A stretch of 64,000 nucleotides of DNA from Candidatus Uhrbacteria bacterium (GCA_008363075.1 RHKK01000006.1:1-64000), one strand, 5' to 3'; shown: positions 16,355-24,187, counted from the first letter of the stretch. The notes: a model not told the origin generated them from the letters alone. Numbers and translations are program-made.

Positions 16355-17503
16355 TCATGATGAAAGGTGTTGCGACCACGCGCGATCGAGACGTTGTTTC
16401 ATCTGCTCCAAAAAGCGCGGTTTGCCAAAGGTCTCGGCGTGTTTGCGGATTTGCCGCGGATCAAAACGCGCGGGATCGAATCGCAACACGGCGTTGCCGA
16501 CGTCTTCCCAGCACTGCACTTCGAAGAACGTTCCCGTGACACCATCCAACACCGTTTCGACCGCGCCGCCCTGTCCGAAGGCGATGATGGGGCGCCCGGC
16601 CGCCATCGCCTCGACGGCGGTGATGCCGAAGTCCTCGATTTGCGGATGCAGGAAGGCGATCGCGTCACGGAAGAGCTGGATCTTGGCCTCGTCCGTGACA
16701 TGGCCGAGGAATTCGGTTTTAGGGCCGGCCATCTTGCGGAGTTTGTCGCGTTCGGGTCCCTCGCCGAAGATCTTGAGCGGCACGTTCAATTTCGCGAATG
16801 CCTGCACGACGAGATCGAACCGCTTGTACGCGACGAGCCGCCCGCCCGTGAGCCAGTAGGAGCCGGGTTTGGTCGAGAAGGGGATGCGCTCGATGTCCAC
16901 GGGCGGGGCGATGACCTCGGCGTCGCGTTGGTAGTACCGGCGGATGCGCTGCTGCGAGGTGCGGCTGTTGGTGAGCATCACGTCGGGCCGGCGCGCCGCG
17001 ATCGCGTCCCATTGGCGCATGAGATGCAGGAGCGGCGGAATCACGCGCTTCACGAATCGCGGCTGCGGAAGCTCGTTCACATATCCCGCACGTTCCTGCC
17101 AGAGAAAGCGCGTCGGCGTGTGGCAGTAGCACACGTGCAGCGCCTCGGGCGCCGCGATCGCGCCTTTTGCGAAGGTGGATGACGAGGAGAGGACGAGATC
17201 GTAGGCGGAGAGATCGAACCGCTCGACCGCGTCGGGCATGAACGGCAGGTACCACTGATACCGCTTGCGTGCGAAGGGCAGCTCGTTCAGATGCGACGGC
17301 CGGATGTCGGCGTGCTTGAAACCCGCATGGGTGCGCGCGGGGTTGTGGAAGAGCGTATAAATCGGCGCGCGGGGGTACAGCTCGTGAAGCGCGAGGAGGA
17401 CGCGCTCGCTTCCGCCGTCCTGCACGAGGTAGTCGTGGACGAGCGCGACGCGACGCGGCTCTTTGCGCGTTTCGATGCGAGCGGGTTCCACGGCCATGGG
17501 CAT
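16355..17503 (-). CDS. GT4-family glycosyltransferase (mannosyl/rhamnosyl type)
   Basis: A 382-aa GT-B enzyme. The N-terminal domain has VALVHDYLVQDGGSERVLLALHELYP and CYCHTPTRFLWQERAGY. The C-terminal domain has TGGRLVAYKRFDLVVQAF, IFGEGPERDKLRKMAGP, FLHPQIEDFGITAVEAMAAG and PIIAFGQGGAVETV. The catalytic Glu pair region and the ribose-binding Glu are intact. A TAGATT hexamer lies 6 bases before the ATG at 17503, the same leaderless spacing as other genes here. It likely works with the neighbouring sugar transferases in building a surface glycan. Confidence 0.9.
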   Translation of the reverse strand: MPMAVEPARIETRKEPRRVALVHDYLVQDGGSERVLLALHELYPRAPIYTLFHNPARTHAGFKHADIRPSHLNELPFARKRYQWYLPFMPDAVERFDLSAYDLVLSSSSTFAKGAIAAPEALHVCYCHTPTRFLWQERAGYVNELPQPRFVKRVIPPLLHLMRQWDAIAARRPDVMLTNSRTSQQRIRRYYQRDAEVIAPPVDIERIPFSTKPGSYWLTGGRLVAYKRFDLVVQAFAKLNVPLKIFGEGPERDKLRKMAGPKTEFLGHVTDEAKIQLFRDAIAFLHPQIEDFGITAVEAMAAGRPIIAFGQGGAVETVLDGVTGTFFEVQCWEDVGNAVLRFDPARFDPRQIRKHAETFGKPRFLEQMKQRLDRAWSQHLSS

Positions 17504-17554
17504 GAAGTAAATCTACCGACCGCGCAAAAGATTGTCGCATCCAGGCGTCAAGAG

Positions 17555-17624
17555 TTAACCTTTAACCTCTAACCTTTACCGGTTTTGAGATTGTGTAGAG
17601 GTTAACGGTTAATGGTTAGAGGTT
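17555..17624. repeat. Inverted pair of heptamer arrays between divergent genes
   Basis: Left arm: TTAACCT units, 17555-17582. Right arm: AGAGGTT, AACGGTT, AATGGTT, AGAGGTT, 17597-17624, the reverse complement word family. The 14-base loop is TTTTGAGATTGTGT. The structure lies between the divergent starts at 17503 and 17682. Confidence 0.9.
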
Positions 17625-17666
17625 AAAATGAACCACGAATTTTCCATCTACGGATCGCGGAAGGCG

Positions 17667-17675
17667 TGATACACT
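17667..17675 (+). promoter_or_regulatory. Extended -10 promoter, leaderless
   Basis: TGA-TACACT is followed by 6 bases (TCTCCC) and then the ATG at 17682. This puts the predicted transcription start on or next to the start codon. No Shine-Dalgarno sequence is present. Confidence 0.6.
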
Positions 17676-17681
17676 TCTCCC

Positions 17682-19106
17682 ATGCGTCGTCTGGACCTCG
17701 TGTTCGCATCGCTTCTGCTTCCGCTGGATTTTTTGGCATTGGTCGGCGCCGCCGTGACCGCTTACGCGCTTCGCTATTCGCGATTTTTTACCGAGATCCG
17801 GCCGATTCTCACCGACATCCCGTTCAACCGATGGCTTTCGGTCTCCGTCTTTTTCGCGCTGATTTGGATGGCCCTCTTTGCGCTCGCCGGGCTGTATCGG
17901 CTGCGCGGACGTCGGGCATGGAATACGCTCGGCCGTGTCATCCTCGCGTGTACCGCCGGCGCGATGATCGTGATCGCGACGGTGTTCTTCCGCCTCGAGT
18001 GGCAGACGTCGCGTTTCTTGGTGCTCGCGGTGTGGGCGCTTGCGATCGTGTACGTGAGCTTTTTCCGGCTCTTCCTTCATCTCGTGCGTAAGACGCTCTT
18101 GCGCGCGCGGATCGGGCATCAGCGCCTCGTCATTGTGGGACATGCGGCCGCGGCGGACGATCTCGTGAAGCTCTATCGCGACGCACCCTGGATCGGCGTC
18201 ACCGTCGAGCGGCATCTCAAGACGTGGAATGATGCCGCGCGCAAGGAGCTCGGTATGCTCGCACGCAAAAATCGACTCGACGTGGTCCTCCTCGCCGACA
18301 CCGAGCTTGAACGCAAGACCGCTCTCGACCTCATCGCCTTCGCGGAAGAGAACCATCTCGAATTCAGATACCTCGCCGATCTTTTCTCGGCCACGTTCAC
18401 GCGCGTGGAGATGGATACGACGGGCGGCATTCCCGTCCTGCAGGTCAAACGCACGCCGCTCGACGGCTGGGGCCGCATCGCCAAACGTCTTTTCGACATC
18501 GTCGTTTCTCTGTTGTTGCTTCTCATCGTCGCGCCGATCCTCCTCGTCTTCGCGATCCTGCTCCTCATCGAGGACGGCTGGCCCGTCGTGTTCATGAACG
18601 AGCGCATCGGCGAGCGGGGGAGATCGTTCCGGCTTTTCAAGTTGCGTTCCATGTATCGGAAATATTCGATCGGCCCGCAATTTGGCAAGCAAAAAGAAGC
18701 CATGAAGTTGGAACAAAAACTGATTAAGGAAAAGAGCATCAAGGAAGGGCCGGTGTACAAGATTGCCGATGATCCGCGTGTCACGCCGGTCGGCCGATTC
18801 ATCCGGCGCTGGTCCATCGACGAGCTGCCGCAATTCTTCAATGTGCTCACGGGCGACATGTCGCTCGTGGGACCGCGGCCGCATCAGCCGCGCGAGGTGG
18901 AGAAATACGCGCCGCATCACCGACGCGTGCTTGCGATCAAACCCGGCATCACCGGCATGGCACAGATCAGCGGACGCTCCGATCTCGAATTCGAAGACGA
19001 AGTACGCCTCGATGCGTGGTATATCGAAAACTGGTCGCCGCTACTCGATATGTATATTTTATTAAAAACCCCATGGGCGGTGCTGAAAAAGAAGGGGGCG
19101 TATTAA
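17682..19106 (+). CDS. Undecaprenyl-phosphate sugar phosphotransferase (polyprenyl glycosylphosphotransferase, WbaP type)
   Basis: A 474-aa membrane enzyme that loads the first sugar phosphate onto the lipid carrier. There are four N-terminal membrane helices, a CoA-binding-like cytosolic domain (RLVIVGHAAAADDLVKLY), then a fifth helix (RLFDIVVSLLLLLIVAPILL) and the catalytic domain with FKLRSMY, the DDPRVTPVGRFIRRWSIDELPQFFNVLTGDMSLVGPRP core (D-E active pair) and IKPGITGMAQISGRSD. The normal length is 460-480 aa. It would start synthesis of the glycan extended by the two GT4 enzymes upstream. Confidence 0.92.
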   Translation: MRRLDLVFASLLLPLDFLALVGAAVTAYALRYSRFFTEIRPILTDIPFNRWLSVSVFFALIWMALFALAGLYRLRGRRAWNTLGRVILACTAGAMIVIATVFFRLEWQTSRFLVLAVWALAIVYVSFFRLFLHLVRKTLLRARIGHQRLVIVGHAAAADDLVKLYRDAPWIGVTVERHLKTWNDAARKELGMLARKNRLDVVLLADTELERKTALDLIAFAEENHLEFRYLADLFSATFTRVEMDTTGGIPVLQVKRTPLDGWGRIAKRLFDIVVSLLLLLIVAPILLVFAILLLIEDGWPVVFMNERIGERGRSFRLFKLRSMYRKYSIGPQFGKQKEAMKLEQKLIKEKSIKEGPVYKIADDPRVTPVGRFIRRWSIDELPQFFNVLTGDMSLVGPRPHQPREVEKYAPHHRRVLAIKPGITGMAQISGRSDLEFEDEVRLDAWYIENWSPLLDMYILLKTPWAVLKKKGAY

Positions 19107-19107
19107 C

Positions 19108-19177
19108 GATCCTGGATCCCGGAGCCCTGATCCCAGAGGAGGTCAGGGATCTAGGATCAGGGTTCAAGGATTGGGAC
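19108..19177. repeat. Inverted pair of heptamer arrays after the sugar transferase
   Basis: Left arm: GATCCTG, GATCCCG, GAGCCCT, GATCCCA (19108-19135). Right arm: TCAGGGA, TCTAGGA, TCAGGGT, TCAAGGA, TTGGGAC (19143-19177). The arms are complementary word families. It starts one base after the stop codon. Confidence 0.88.
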
Positions 19178-19190
19178 TTAGATCGTAAAC

Positions 19191-19209
19191 AAAAAAGACC
19201 CGAAGGTCA
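19191..19209 (-). terminator. Short terminator overlapping a stop codon
   Basis: On the minus strand GACC-TTCG-GGTC is followed by six T. The TGA stop of the 186-aa gene forms part of the stem. Confidence 0.6.
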
Positions 19210-19767
19210 GAGTCTGCGTCCCTGGATCTGGGAGCGGAAGAGGAGTGTCCTGCCGCCGCCGTGCGTGGGTTGGAAGTGGATCTCCTCGCCCCCGCCGAAG
19301 AAGTCGAGATGGTCGTCGATCGACTCCGCGTACTTGAGCGCGCCGGGTACGCCGTACTTGCCGACCGGCGCAGGTTCCTCGTAGTCGGGGATGCGGAAGA
19401 GGCAGAAGTCGTTGCGGCCGGCGGCGATCTCCGCGCGCGTCCGTTCGAAGCCCGCGAGCCGTGCCCGGTGGAGCACGCCGAGGACGTCGGTATACATCAC
19501 GTGACAATCCGTGAGCGCGTTCGCGTCGAATTCGGTGATGATGTCGATGCCGTAGACGGCCCGCACCGGATCTGCGCGGATGACGTAGATGTCGATTCTG
19601 GCGCCGAGGTTGGTTCCCGACACCGTTTCGAGATAGAGGAGACCCTCGCGCTTGAACGTGCGCTGGATCGTCCCCGGGATGGTGGACTTCTCCACCCGCT
19701 TCAGTCCGTTCCCGAAGGAGAGCGTCATGCTTTCCATCAGAAAGAGCGTGAGGGTCTGATCATCCAT
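19207..19767 (-). CDS. Hypothetical 186-aa protein
   Basis: Begins MDDQTLTLFLMESMTLSFG. It is soluble, without signal or membrane segments, with alternating strand-like stretches (LYLETVSGTNLGARIDIYVI; CHVMYTDVLGVLHRARLAGF) and a Gly-rich end (FFGGGEEIHFQPTHGGGRTL). I do not recognise a family. An upstream sequence shares 21 of 22 bases (TTGACAAGCGAT-n-CGTTTTTTG) with the region before the large LTD gene at 60 kb, which may indicate shared control. Confidence 0.65.
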   Translation of the reverse strand: MDDQTLTLFLMESMTLSFGNGLKRVEKSTIPGTIQRTFKREGLLYLETVSGTNLGARIDIYVIRADPVRAVYGIDIITEFDANALTDCHVMYTDVLGVLHRARLAGFERTRAEIAAGRNDFCLFRIPDYEEPAPVGKYGVPGALKYAESIDDHLDFFGGGEEIHFQPTHGGGRTLLFRSQIQGRRL

Positions 19768-19791
19768 GGTTCACCTCGTAGCGAGACCCCA

Positions 19792-19814
19792 TCAAAAAAC
19801 GTATCGCTTGTCAA
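19792..19814 (-). promoter_or_regulatory. TTGAC-type upstream element (member D)
   Basis: TTGACAAGCGATACG then TTTTTTG on the minus strand, 43-47 bases before the ATG at 19767. It matches the element at 60,040-60,063 at 21 of 22 positions, but the GGAACGTGG box that follows in the other copies is replaced by ATGGGGTCT. Confidence 0.5.
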
Positions 19815-19861
19815 CGCCCCGCCGTTCGACGGAGCAAGCTTTTGCGACACATCGCGTTGGC

Positions 19862-19870
19862 TGATACCAT
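19862..19870 (+). promoter_or_regulatory. Extended -10 promoter, leaderless
   Basis: TGA-TACCAT, six bases (CTGCGC), then ATG 19877. Same geometry as at 17,667, 27,340 and 31,905. Confidence 0.6.
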
Positions 19871-19876
19871 CTGCGC

Positions 19877-20833
19877 ATGGCCAAGCTCTCCACGCATCTG
19901 CGCACCTTTCTCGAGCATCTCGAGGTCGAAAAAGGCCGCTCGGCGCTTACGATCCGTAATTACGATTTCTATCTCCGTCGGTTTATCGACTGGGCCGAGG
20001 ATCCTCCGCCGGAACGCATCGATCCGGAAATCGTCCATAATTTTCGATTGTATTTGAACCGCCTGGAAAGCCGCGGAGAGGGCACGCTCAAAAAAAGTAC
20101 GCAGAATTATCATCTCATCGCCTTGCGTGCGTTCCTGAAATTCCTCGCGAAACGCGACATCAAAACCATGGCGTCGGAGAAGATCGAACTTGCGAAGCAG
20201 GGGAGCCGCGACGTCGCGTTTCTCGACGGCGCGGATTTGCAGCGCCTGCTTGAAGCGCCGGAACAGACGGACGCCTCGCCGCTCGTCAAGGCGCGTGACA
20301 AGGCGATTCTCGAGTTATTCTTCTCGACGGGGATGCGCGTGTCCGAGCTGGCGAATTTGAAACGCGACCAGATCAACCTCGAGCGGGATGAATTCACGGT
20401 GCGCGGCAAGGGCGACAAGACGCGCGTGGCGTTTCTCTCCAACCAGGCGAGACATGCACTGCGGAACTATCTCGAGCTTCGCAAGGATGAATCGCCGTTC
20501 ATGTTCGTGCGGCACGACCGTGCGGCTCCGACCCCCTCTCAATCTCCCCCTTCAAAAGGGGGAGACGACCGAGGGGGTCTCACGCCGCGTTCCATCGAGC
20601 GGCTGGTGAGATATTATGCGGTCGCGGCCGGGATCCCGAAAAAGGTTTCGCCGCATACGCTTCGCCATTCGTTCGCGACGGATCTCCTCATGAACGGAGC
20701 GGATCTTCGCAGCGTGCAGGCCATGCTCGGACATTCATCCATCACGACGACGCAAATTTATACGCACGTGACGAATCGGCAATTAAAAGACGTACACAAG
20801 GCGTTTCATGGGAAGACGCTTGATGAATCATGA
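19877..20833 (+). CDS. xerC: Tyrosine recombinase, XerC/XerD-like
   Basis: A 318-aa site-specific recombinase, presumably for chromosome dimer resolution. The N-terminal SAM-like domain (FLEHLEVEKGRSALTIRNYDFYLRRF) is followed by the catalytic domain: R in FSTGMRVSELANL, K in VRGKGDKTR, HTLRHSFATDLL (HxxR), GHSSITTTQIYTHV (H and nucleophile Tyr). Between VRHDRA and LTPRSIERLVRYY the protein carries an unusual stretch, PTPSQSPPSKGGDDRGG, encoded by a palindromic repeat. No integrase neighbours or phage genes are visible, so a housekeeping role fits better. Confidence 0.9.
   Translation: MAKLSTHLRTFLEHLEVEKGRSALTIRNYDFYLRRFIDWAEDPPPERIDPEIVHNFRLYLNRLESRGEGTLKKSTQNYHLIALRAFLKFLAKRDIKTMASEKIELAKQGSRDVAFLDGADLQRLLEAPEQTDASPLVKARDKAILELFFSTGMRVSELANLKRDQINLERDEFTVRGKGDKTRVAFLSNQARHALRNYLELRKDESPFMFVRHDRAAPTPSQSPPSKGGDDRGGLTPRSIERLVRYYAVAAGIPKKVSPHTLRHSFATDLLMNGADLRSVQAMLGHSSITTTQIYTHVTNRQLKDVHKAFHGKTLDES
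20531..20578. repeat. Nested palindromic repeat inserted in the recombinase gene
   Basis: ACCCCCTC at the left and GAGGGGGT at the right enclose an inner CTCCCCCTT...AAGGGGGAG pair. It is read in frame as PSQSPPSKGGDDRGG. It resembles common intergenic palindromes that translate as PPSKGG. Confidence 0.85.
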
Positions 20834-20839
20834 AATGAT

Positions 20840-21196
20840 ATGACCTTCAACGAATATCAGGCATTCACCAAAACCGTGGCAAAGTATCACGAGATTTTTT
20901 CGCGGCATTTCGGTTCCGAGAGTCGGAGCGAGTATCTATATGGCGCTTTGGGACTCAACGGAGAGGCCGGCGAAGTTGCCGACAAGATCAAGAAACTCTT
21001 CCGCGACAAGGACGGTGTCGTTGATGACGAGTTCCGCGACGGCATCAAGAAGGAGTTGGGGGATGTGCTGTGGTATGTGGCGCGCATCGCGGACGATTTC
21101 GGCATTCCGTTGCAGGAGGTCGCGGACGCGAATTACGAGAAGCTGCGTTCAAGACAGGACCGTGGCGTGCTACATGGAGACGGAGATAACAGGTGA
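20840..21196 (+). CDS. MazG-like nucleotide pyrophosphohydrolase
   Basis: A 118-aa all-helical NTP pyrophosphatase. The core reads LGLNGEAGEVADKIKKLFRDK (E-x2-E-type metal ligands), then KKELGDVLWYVARIADDFGI with the E-x2-D pair. It starts 6 bases after the recombinase stop, so it is probably co-transcribed. Such single-domain MazG proteins clear non-canonical nucleotides. Confidence 0.9.
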   Translation: MTFNEYQAFTKTVAKYHEIFSRHFGSESRSEYLYGALGLNGEAGEVADKIKKLFRDKDGVVDDEFRDGIKKELGDVLWYVARIADDFGIPLQEVADANYEKLRSRQDRGVLHGDGDNR

Positions 21197-21199
21197 GGC

Positions 21200-21228
21200 T
21201 CGACAAAAGGGGATTTTTCTTGTAGCGT
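21200..21228 (+). promoter_or_regulatory. Promoter of tRNA-Arg
   Basis: TCGACA (21200-21205), 17 bases, TAGCGT (21223-21228). The predicted start lies about 6 bases before the tRNA. Confidence 0.55.
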
Positions 21229-21240
21229 GCGCGCATCCTC

Positions 21241-21315
21241 GCCCCTGTCGTCTAATGGATAAGACCGCGGACTTCTAAGCCGCTTATGGAGGTTCGATTC
21301 CTTCCGGGGGCACCA
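21241..21315 (+). tRNA. tRNA-Arg (anticodon UCU)
   Basis: Acceptor arms GCCCCTG and CGGGGGC, anticodon stem GCGGA with loop CTTCTAA, T loop TTCGATT, discriminator A and an encoded CCA. All four arms fold. Confidence 0.95.
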
Positions 21316-21321
21316 TGATAC

Positions 21322-21348
21322 AGACCGTCCATGGGGGGCGGTCTTTAT
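21322..21348 (+). terminator. Terminator after tRNA-Arg
   Basis: AGACCGTCC, a short loop, and GGGGCGGTCT followed by TT. Directly downstream of the CCA end. Confidence 0.7.
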
Positions 21349-21380
21349 CGTAAATCGCGCACCGTTTCAGGACCGAGTTG

Positions 21381-21415
21381 ACGATACGGGATAGGCGATA
21401 CAAGATGCGGGTGAG
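21381..21415 (+). repeat. Heptamer array before the slipin gene
   Basis: Units ACGATAC, GGGATAG, GCGATAC, AAGATGC, GGGTGAG. Period of seven with a conserved GAT core, ending 3 bases before the ATG at 21419. Confidence 0.75.
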
Positions 21416-21418
21416 CAT

Positions 21419-22168
21419 ATGAACATCATTCTTACCATTTTGTTTTGGGTCCTGGTGGCCGCGTTTTTCACGACCATCCGCCAGGTCAACCAATACCAGC
21501 GCGGCGTGAAATTCATGTTCGGCCGGTTTCATAAGCTGGTCGATCCGGGCTGGCGCATCGTGGTTCCGGTCATACAGTCCATGACCAAGGTGGATATTCG
21601 TACCAAGGCCGTGGACGTGCCGGACCAGGAAGCAATCACCAAGGACAACGTGTCGTGTCGTATCAACGCCGTGATTTATTATCGCGTGACCGATGCGAGC
21701 AAGGCGGTGCTCGAAGTCGAAAACTTCTGGCATGCCGTATCACAGCTCGCGCAGACGACGATGCGCAACGTCGTCGGTCAACTCGCGCTGGACGAGCTGC
21801 TCTCGCAGCGCGACCAAGCCTCGACGCGCATCAAGGAGATCATCGAAAAGGATGCGATTTCCTGGGGACTTGAGATTCTGAACGTGGAGCTGAAGGATAT
21901 CCAGCTACCGGAAGACATGAAGCGCACGATCGCGAAGCAGGCCGAGGCCGAGCGTGAGCGCCGCGCGGTGATTATCAACTCCGAGGGCGAAGTGGCCGCG
22001 GCCGAGAACCTCAAACGCGCGGCCGAGATTCTCGCGAGCTCGTCAGGGGCGCTCCATCTGCGCACGCTCAATTCGATCAACGATATTTCCAGCGACCAGT
22101 CGAACACCGTGGTCTTTGCGGTGCCGCTCGAGGTGTTGCGCGCGTTTGAAAACTGGGCAAAGAAATAA
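21419..22168 (+). CDS. Slipin (SPFH/band 7, stomatin-like) membrane protein
   Basis: A 249-aa protein. One N-terminal membrane hairpin (IILTILFWVLVAAFFTTI) is followed by the SPFH domain: QYQRGVKFMFGRFHKLVDPG, DVPDQEAITKDNVSCRINAVIYYRV, and the C-terminal coiled coil EDMKRTIAKQAEAERERRAVI. Stomatin-like proteins form membrane microdomain scaffolds and usually act with NfeD proteases; no nfeD gene is seen here. The last part (DQSNTVVFAVPLEVLRAF) is typical. Confidence 0.93.
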   Translation: MNIILTILFWVLVAAFFTTIRQVNQYQRGVKFMFGRFHKLVDPGWRIVVPVIQSMTKVDIRTKAVDVPDQEAITKDNVSCRINAVIYYRVTDASKAVLEVENFWHAVSQLAQTTMRNVVGQLALDELLSQRDQASTRIKEIIEKDAISWGLEILNVELKDIQLPEDMKRTIAKQAEAERERRAVIINSEGEVAAAENLKRAAEILASSSGALHLRTLNSINDISSDQSNTVVFAVPLEVLRAFENWAKK

Positions 22169-22189
22169 TCTTTGTGCCGAGTACAATAG

Positions 22190-22213
22190 CTCCCCATTCG
22201 GGGGGGTTTTTTT
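22190..22213 (+). terminator. Terminator of the slipin gene
   Basis: CTCCCC-ATTC-GGGGGG followed by seven T, 22 bases after the stop. Confidence 0.7.
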
Positions 22214-22260
22214 CGCTATGCTTTGCGACCCCATTTTCAGCGAAAGTGACTAATCTTAGC

Positions 22261-22280
22261 GGGAAAATGGCCATTTCCCC
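22261..22280. promoter_or_regulatory. Palindromic operator candidate upstream of a -35 box
   Basis: GGGAAAATGG and CCATTTCCCC form a 20-base inverted repeat with one mismatch. It ends one base before TTGACA at 22282. Confidence 0.5.
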
Positions 22281-22281
22281 C

Positions 22282-22310
22282 TTGACAAATCAATAATAAA
22301 ATGGTATCTT
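22282..22310 (+). promoter_or_regulatory. Sigma70 promoter of the transglycosylase-like gene
   Basis: TTGACA (22282-22287), exactly 17 bases, TATCTT (22305-22310). The start codon is at 22347, so the leader is about 30 bases. Confidence 0.75.
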
Positions 22311-22346
22311 CGTTCCTCGATCGCTTCGGCGGTCGTTTTTCATTCT

Positions 22347-22937
22347 ATGAATTATCTCTCTCCCAACATCTCGACCATGCCGCTGCAGGCATGGATCAAC
22401 AAGTCCCTCGCTTCGTTCGCGCTCGCCGCGCTCGTGACGGGTCAGCCCGTGCCCGCGACGATGGCTCCGAACGTCGATCCGGCGGTCATGGTTGCGGTTT
22501 CGGCGGAGCAGAATGCGAACGAAACGACCCCGGCGAACACGCCGACGGTGCAGGATGTGTTGCTGCACGTCTGTGAGGAACGCGGCTATGGCGAGGACTG
22601 TGCCAAGACCCTCTTGGGTATGCTTTGGACGGAATCCTCGAACCGTTCGACGGTGATCGGTGACGGCGGTCGTGCCCGCGGGTACTTTCAGATCCACTAC
22701 CGCCTTCACAATATCTCGATCGATTGTGCGGAAGACCTCGTGTGTTCCGCAAACTGGTCGTTGTCGTACTTGGAAAAGAACCATTATCCGAAGTACGTGA
22801 ACTACGCGATTCAGTGCCATAACTCCTGTAATGCCGGGAACGGTTACGTCGGCAAGGTGAAGCGGTACGCCGCCCAGTTCTGGAATCAGCCGCTCGCTAT
22901 CGAGCAGGAAGCTCCGATCCGGCTCGCCATGAAGTAA
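22347..22937 (+). CDS. Lytic transglycosylase/lysozyme-like secreted protein
   Basis: A 196-aa protein. The N-terminal hydrophobic part (SLASFALAALVTGQPVPATM) may be an uncleaved or atypical signal. The domain from about residue 70 has HVCEERGYGEDCAKTLLGMLWTESSNRS, with the likely catalytic Glu in WTESS, then GGRARGYFQIH. Six cysteines (HVCEERGYGEDC, IDCAEDLVC, QCHNSC) could form disulfides, which fits an extracytoplasmic enzyme and the VKOR encoded at 27.4 kb. It has its own promoter and terminator. Confidence 0.75.
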   Translation: MNYLSPNISTMPLQAWINKSLASFALAALVTGQPVPATMAPNVDPAVMVAVSAEQNANETTPANTPTVQDVLLHVCEERGYGEDCAKTLLGMLWTESSNRSTVIGDGGRARGYFQIHYRLHNISIDCAEDLVCSANWSLSYLEKNHYPKYVNYAIQCHNSCNAGNGYVGKVKRYAAQFWNQPLAIEQEAPIRLAMK

Positions 22938-22950
22938 GGCGAACAAAAAA

Positions 22951-22975
22951 GACGACCCGTTCGGGTCGTCTTTTT
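22951..22975 (+). terminator. Strong rho-independent terminator
   Basis: GACGACCC-GTTC-GGGTCGTC followed by five T and preceded by six A, so it can work in both directions. It separates the transglycosylase gene from the convergent tRNA-His. Confidence 0.9.
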
Positions 22976-22977
22976 CG

Positions 22978-23053
22978 TGGGGTGGCTAGAGGGATTTGAA
23001 CCCTCTCTAAGACCTCCACAGGGTCCTGTGCGAACCATTACACTATAGCCACC
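22978..23053 (-). tRNA. tRNA-His (anticodon GUG)
   Basis: The minus strand gives acceptor GTGGCTA with TAGCCAC, an encoded G-1 opposite discriminator C73 as expected for tRNA-His, anticodon loop CTGTGGA, T loop TTCAAAT and an encoded CCA. Confidence 0.95.
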
Positions 23054-23074
23054 ATGGTTTTTGTGCCCGCTACA

Positions 23075-23545
23075 CTAGACGGTTTTTCCATTATGCGCAA
23101 GATAGTGACAGTTGCGACAGAGCCATTGAAGATTCGATATGTCATTATTTCTCCGATTTTCGTCTAAATGGTGAACGACCAAAACGCGCTCATCTTTGAG
23201 TCCGCAGTCGTGGCAGACGGCTGCCAAACCGCGACGCTTCATGAGACCCCTATAAGAACCGTGCCCATCTTTCCAATTGAAATGCCATTCGCCCTTCGGG
23301 GCATGCTTGTTCTTCCAAGTTGCGAGGCAGGATCTTCCGCAAAAAAACTTTTTCATCGCCGACTTTCTCATAGCCGCTGGCGTTCGATAAACCTCCGTTT
23401 TACAGACCGTGCATTTATAATGCTTGCCATTGTGTTGGCCCCGGTATTGGCAAGTCCTGGAACAGTACTTGCCCCATCCTCGTTTTACATGGCGCGGTTT
23501 TGCATAAAACTCGGACTTACAAATGACACAGTAAACGTGCGGCAT
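23075..23545 (-). CDS. HNH endonuclease-like protein with zinc-binding motifs
   Basis: A 156-aa protein. Two N-terminal Cys pairs look like zinc ribbons (CVICKSEFYAK...YCSRTC; CTVCKTEVYR...FCGRSC). The C-terminal HNH core is VCHDCGLKDERVLVVHHLDE then NNDISNLQWLCRNCHYLAH, with the H-N-H residues and the C-x2-C pairs in place. Stand-alone HNH genes of this size are often homing-type or phage-derived, but no intron or intein is seen beside it. It lies directly upstream of tRNA-His on the same strand. Confidence 0.85.
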   Translation of the reverse strand: MPHVYCVICKSEFYAKPRHVKRGWGKYCSRTCQYRGQHNGKHYKCTVCKTEVYRTPAAMRKSAMKKFFCGRSCLATWKNKHAPKGEWHFNWKDGHGSYRGLMKRRGLAAVCHDCGLKDERVLVVHHLDENRRNNDISNLQWLCRNCHYLAHNGKTV

Positions 23546-23655
23546 GAGAACACCTTAGTTGATTTCTTACAGCTAGTCAAACCAACGGGTTGTGACACAA
23601 CCTGTCCATTACCCTTTTTGGCAAGGGCAACGGTTTCCGGGTAAGCTGTGTCCAT

Positions 23656-24174
23656 ATGCGTATCAAATTTGTGTTCGTCGCGGGCCTTGCGCTTGCGTTG
23701 ATGGGCCAGGGATGTGTCGGCACGTCCGCACCTCCTTCGGAAGAGTCTACGGTTTTGGAGGAGGCGGTTATTCCATCCGAAGAAGAGCCGGCGACGGAAG
23801 AGCAAGCGGAAGCGGTGCCGGAGACGACTCCGACTCCGGCGCCAAAGCCGGCACCGAAACCGGCTCCCAAGCCATCAGGCACGACGGTGAAGCCAAAGAC
23901 GGTGACCGTCGAAATCAAGGATGGCGCGTTCAGCCCCCAAATCGTCGCGATTACGGCCGGCGATACGGTCGTCTGGAAAAACGTCGGGACGAACAACCAT
24001 ACCACACGAGGCATCAGGAATGGTCCGCTGGTTTGGGATTCCGGCAACCTTGCGCCCGGTCAGACGTACAGCCGCACATTCGCGGCCGCCGGACGTTTTG
24101 GATATAATTGTTCGATCCACTCCAACATGACGGGCGAGGTGATCGTGGGTGAGGCAAAGGCGTTGGGGCAGTGA
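23656..24174 (+). CDS. Cupredoxin (plastocyanin-like) lipoprotein
   Basis: A 172-aa protein with lipobox GQGC, a Glu/Pro-rich linker (PAPKPAPKPAPKP) and a C-terminal copper domain: VTVEIKDGAFSPQIVAITAGD, H in GTNNHTTRG, then C-H-M ligands in YNCSIHSNMTGEVIV. All four type 1 copper ligands are present. It would carry electrons or bind copper outside the cell membrane. A possible promoter is TTGGCA-N18-TAAGCT just upstream. Confidence 0.9.
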   Translation: MRIKFVFVAGLALALMGQGCVGTSAPPSEESTVLEEAVIPSEEEPATEEQAEAVPETTPTPAPKPAPKPAPKPSGTTVKPKTVTVEIKDGAFSPQIVAITAGDTVVWKNVGTNNHTTRGIRNGPLVWDSGNLAPGQTYSRTFAAAGRFGYNCSIHSNMTGEVIVGEAKALGQ

Positions 24175-24187
24175 TATGAGATTCGAT

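Noticed and set aside
19877-20833. Integrase of a mobile element
   Set aside because: No attachment site, excisionase or phage genes nearby; the build fits a housekeeping Xer protein.
23075-23545. Homing endonuclease in an intron of tRNA-His
   Set aside because: The tRNA is uninterrupted and lies outside the gene.
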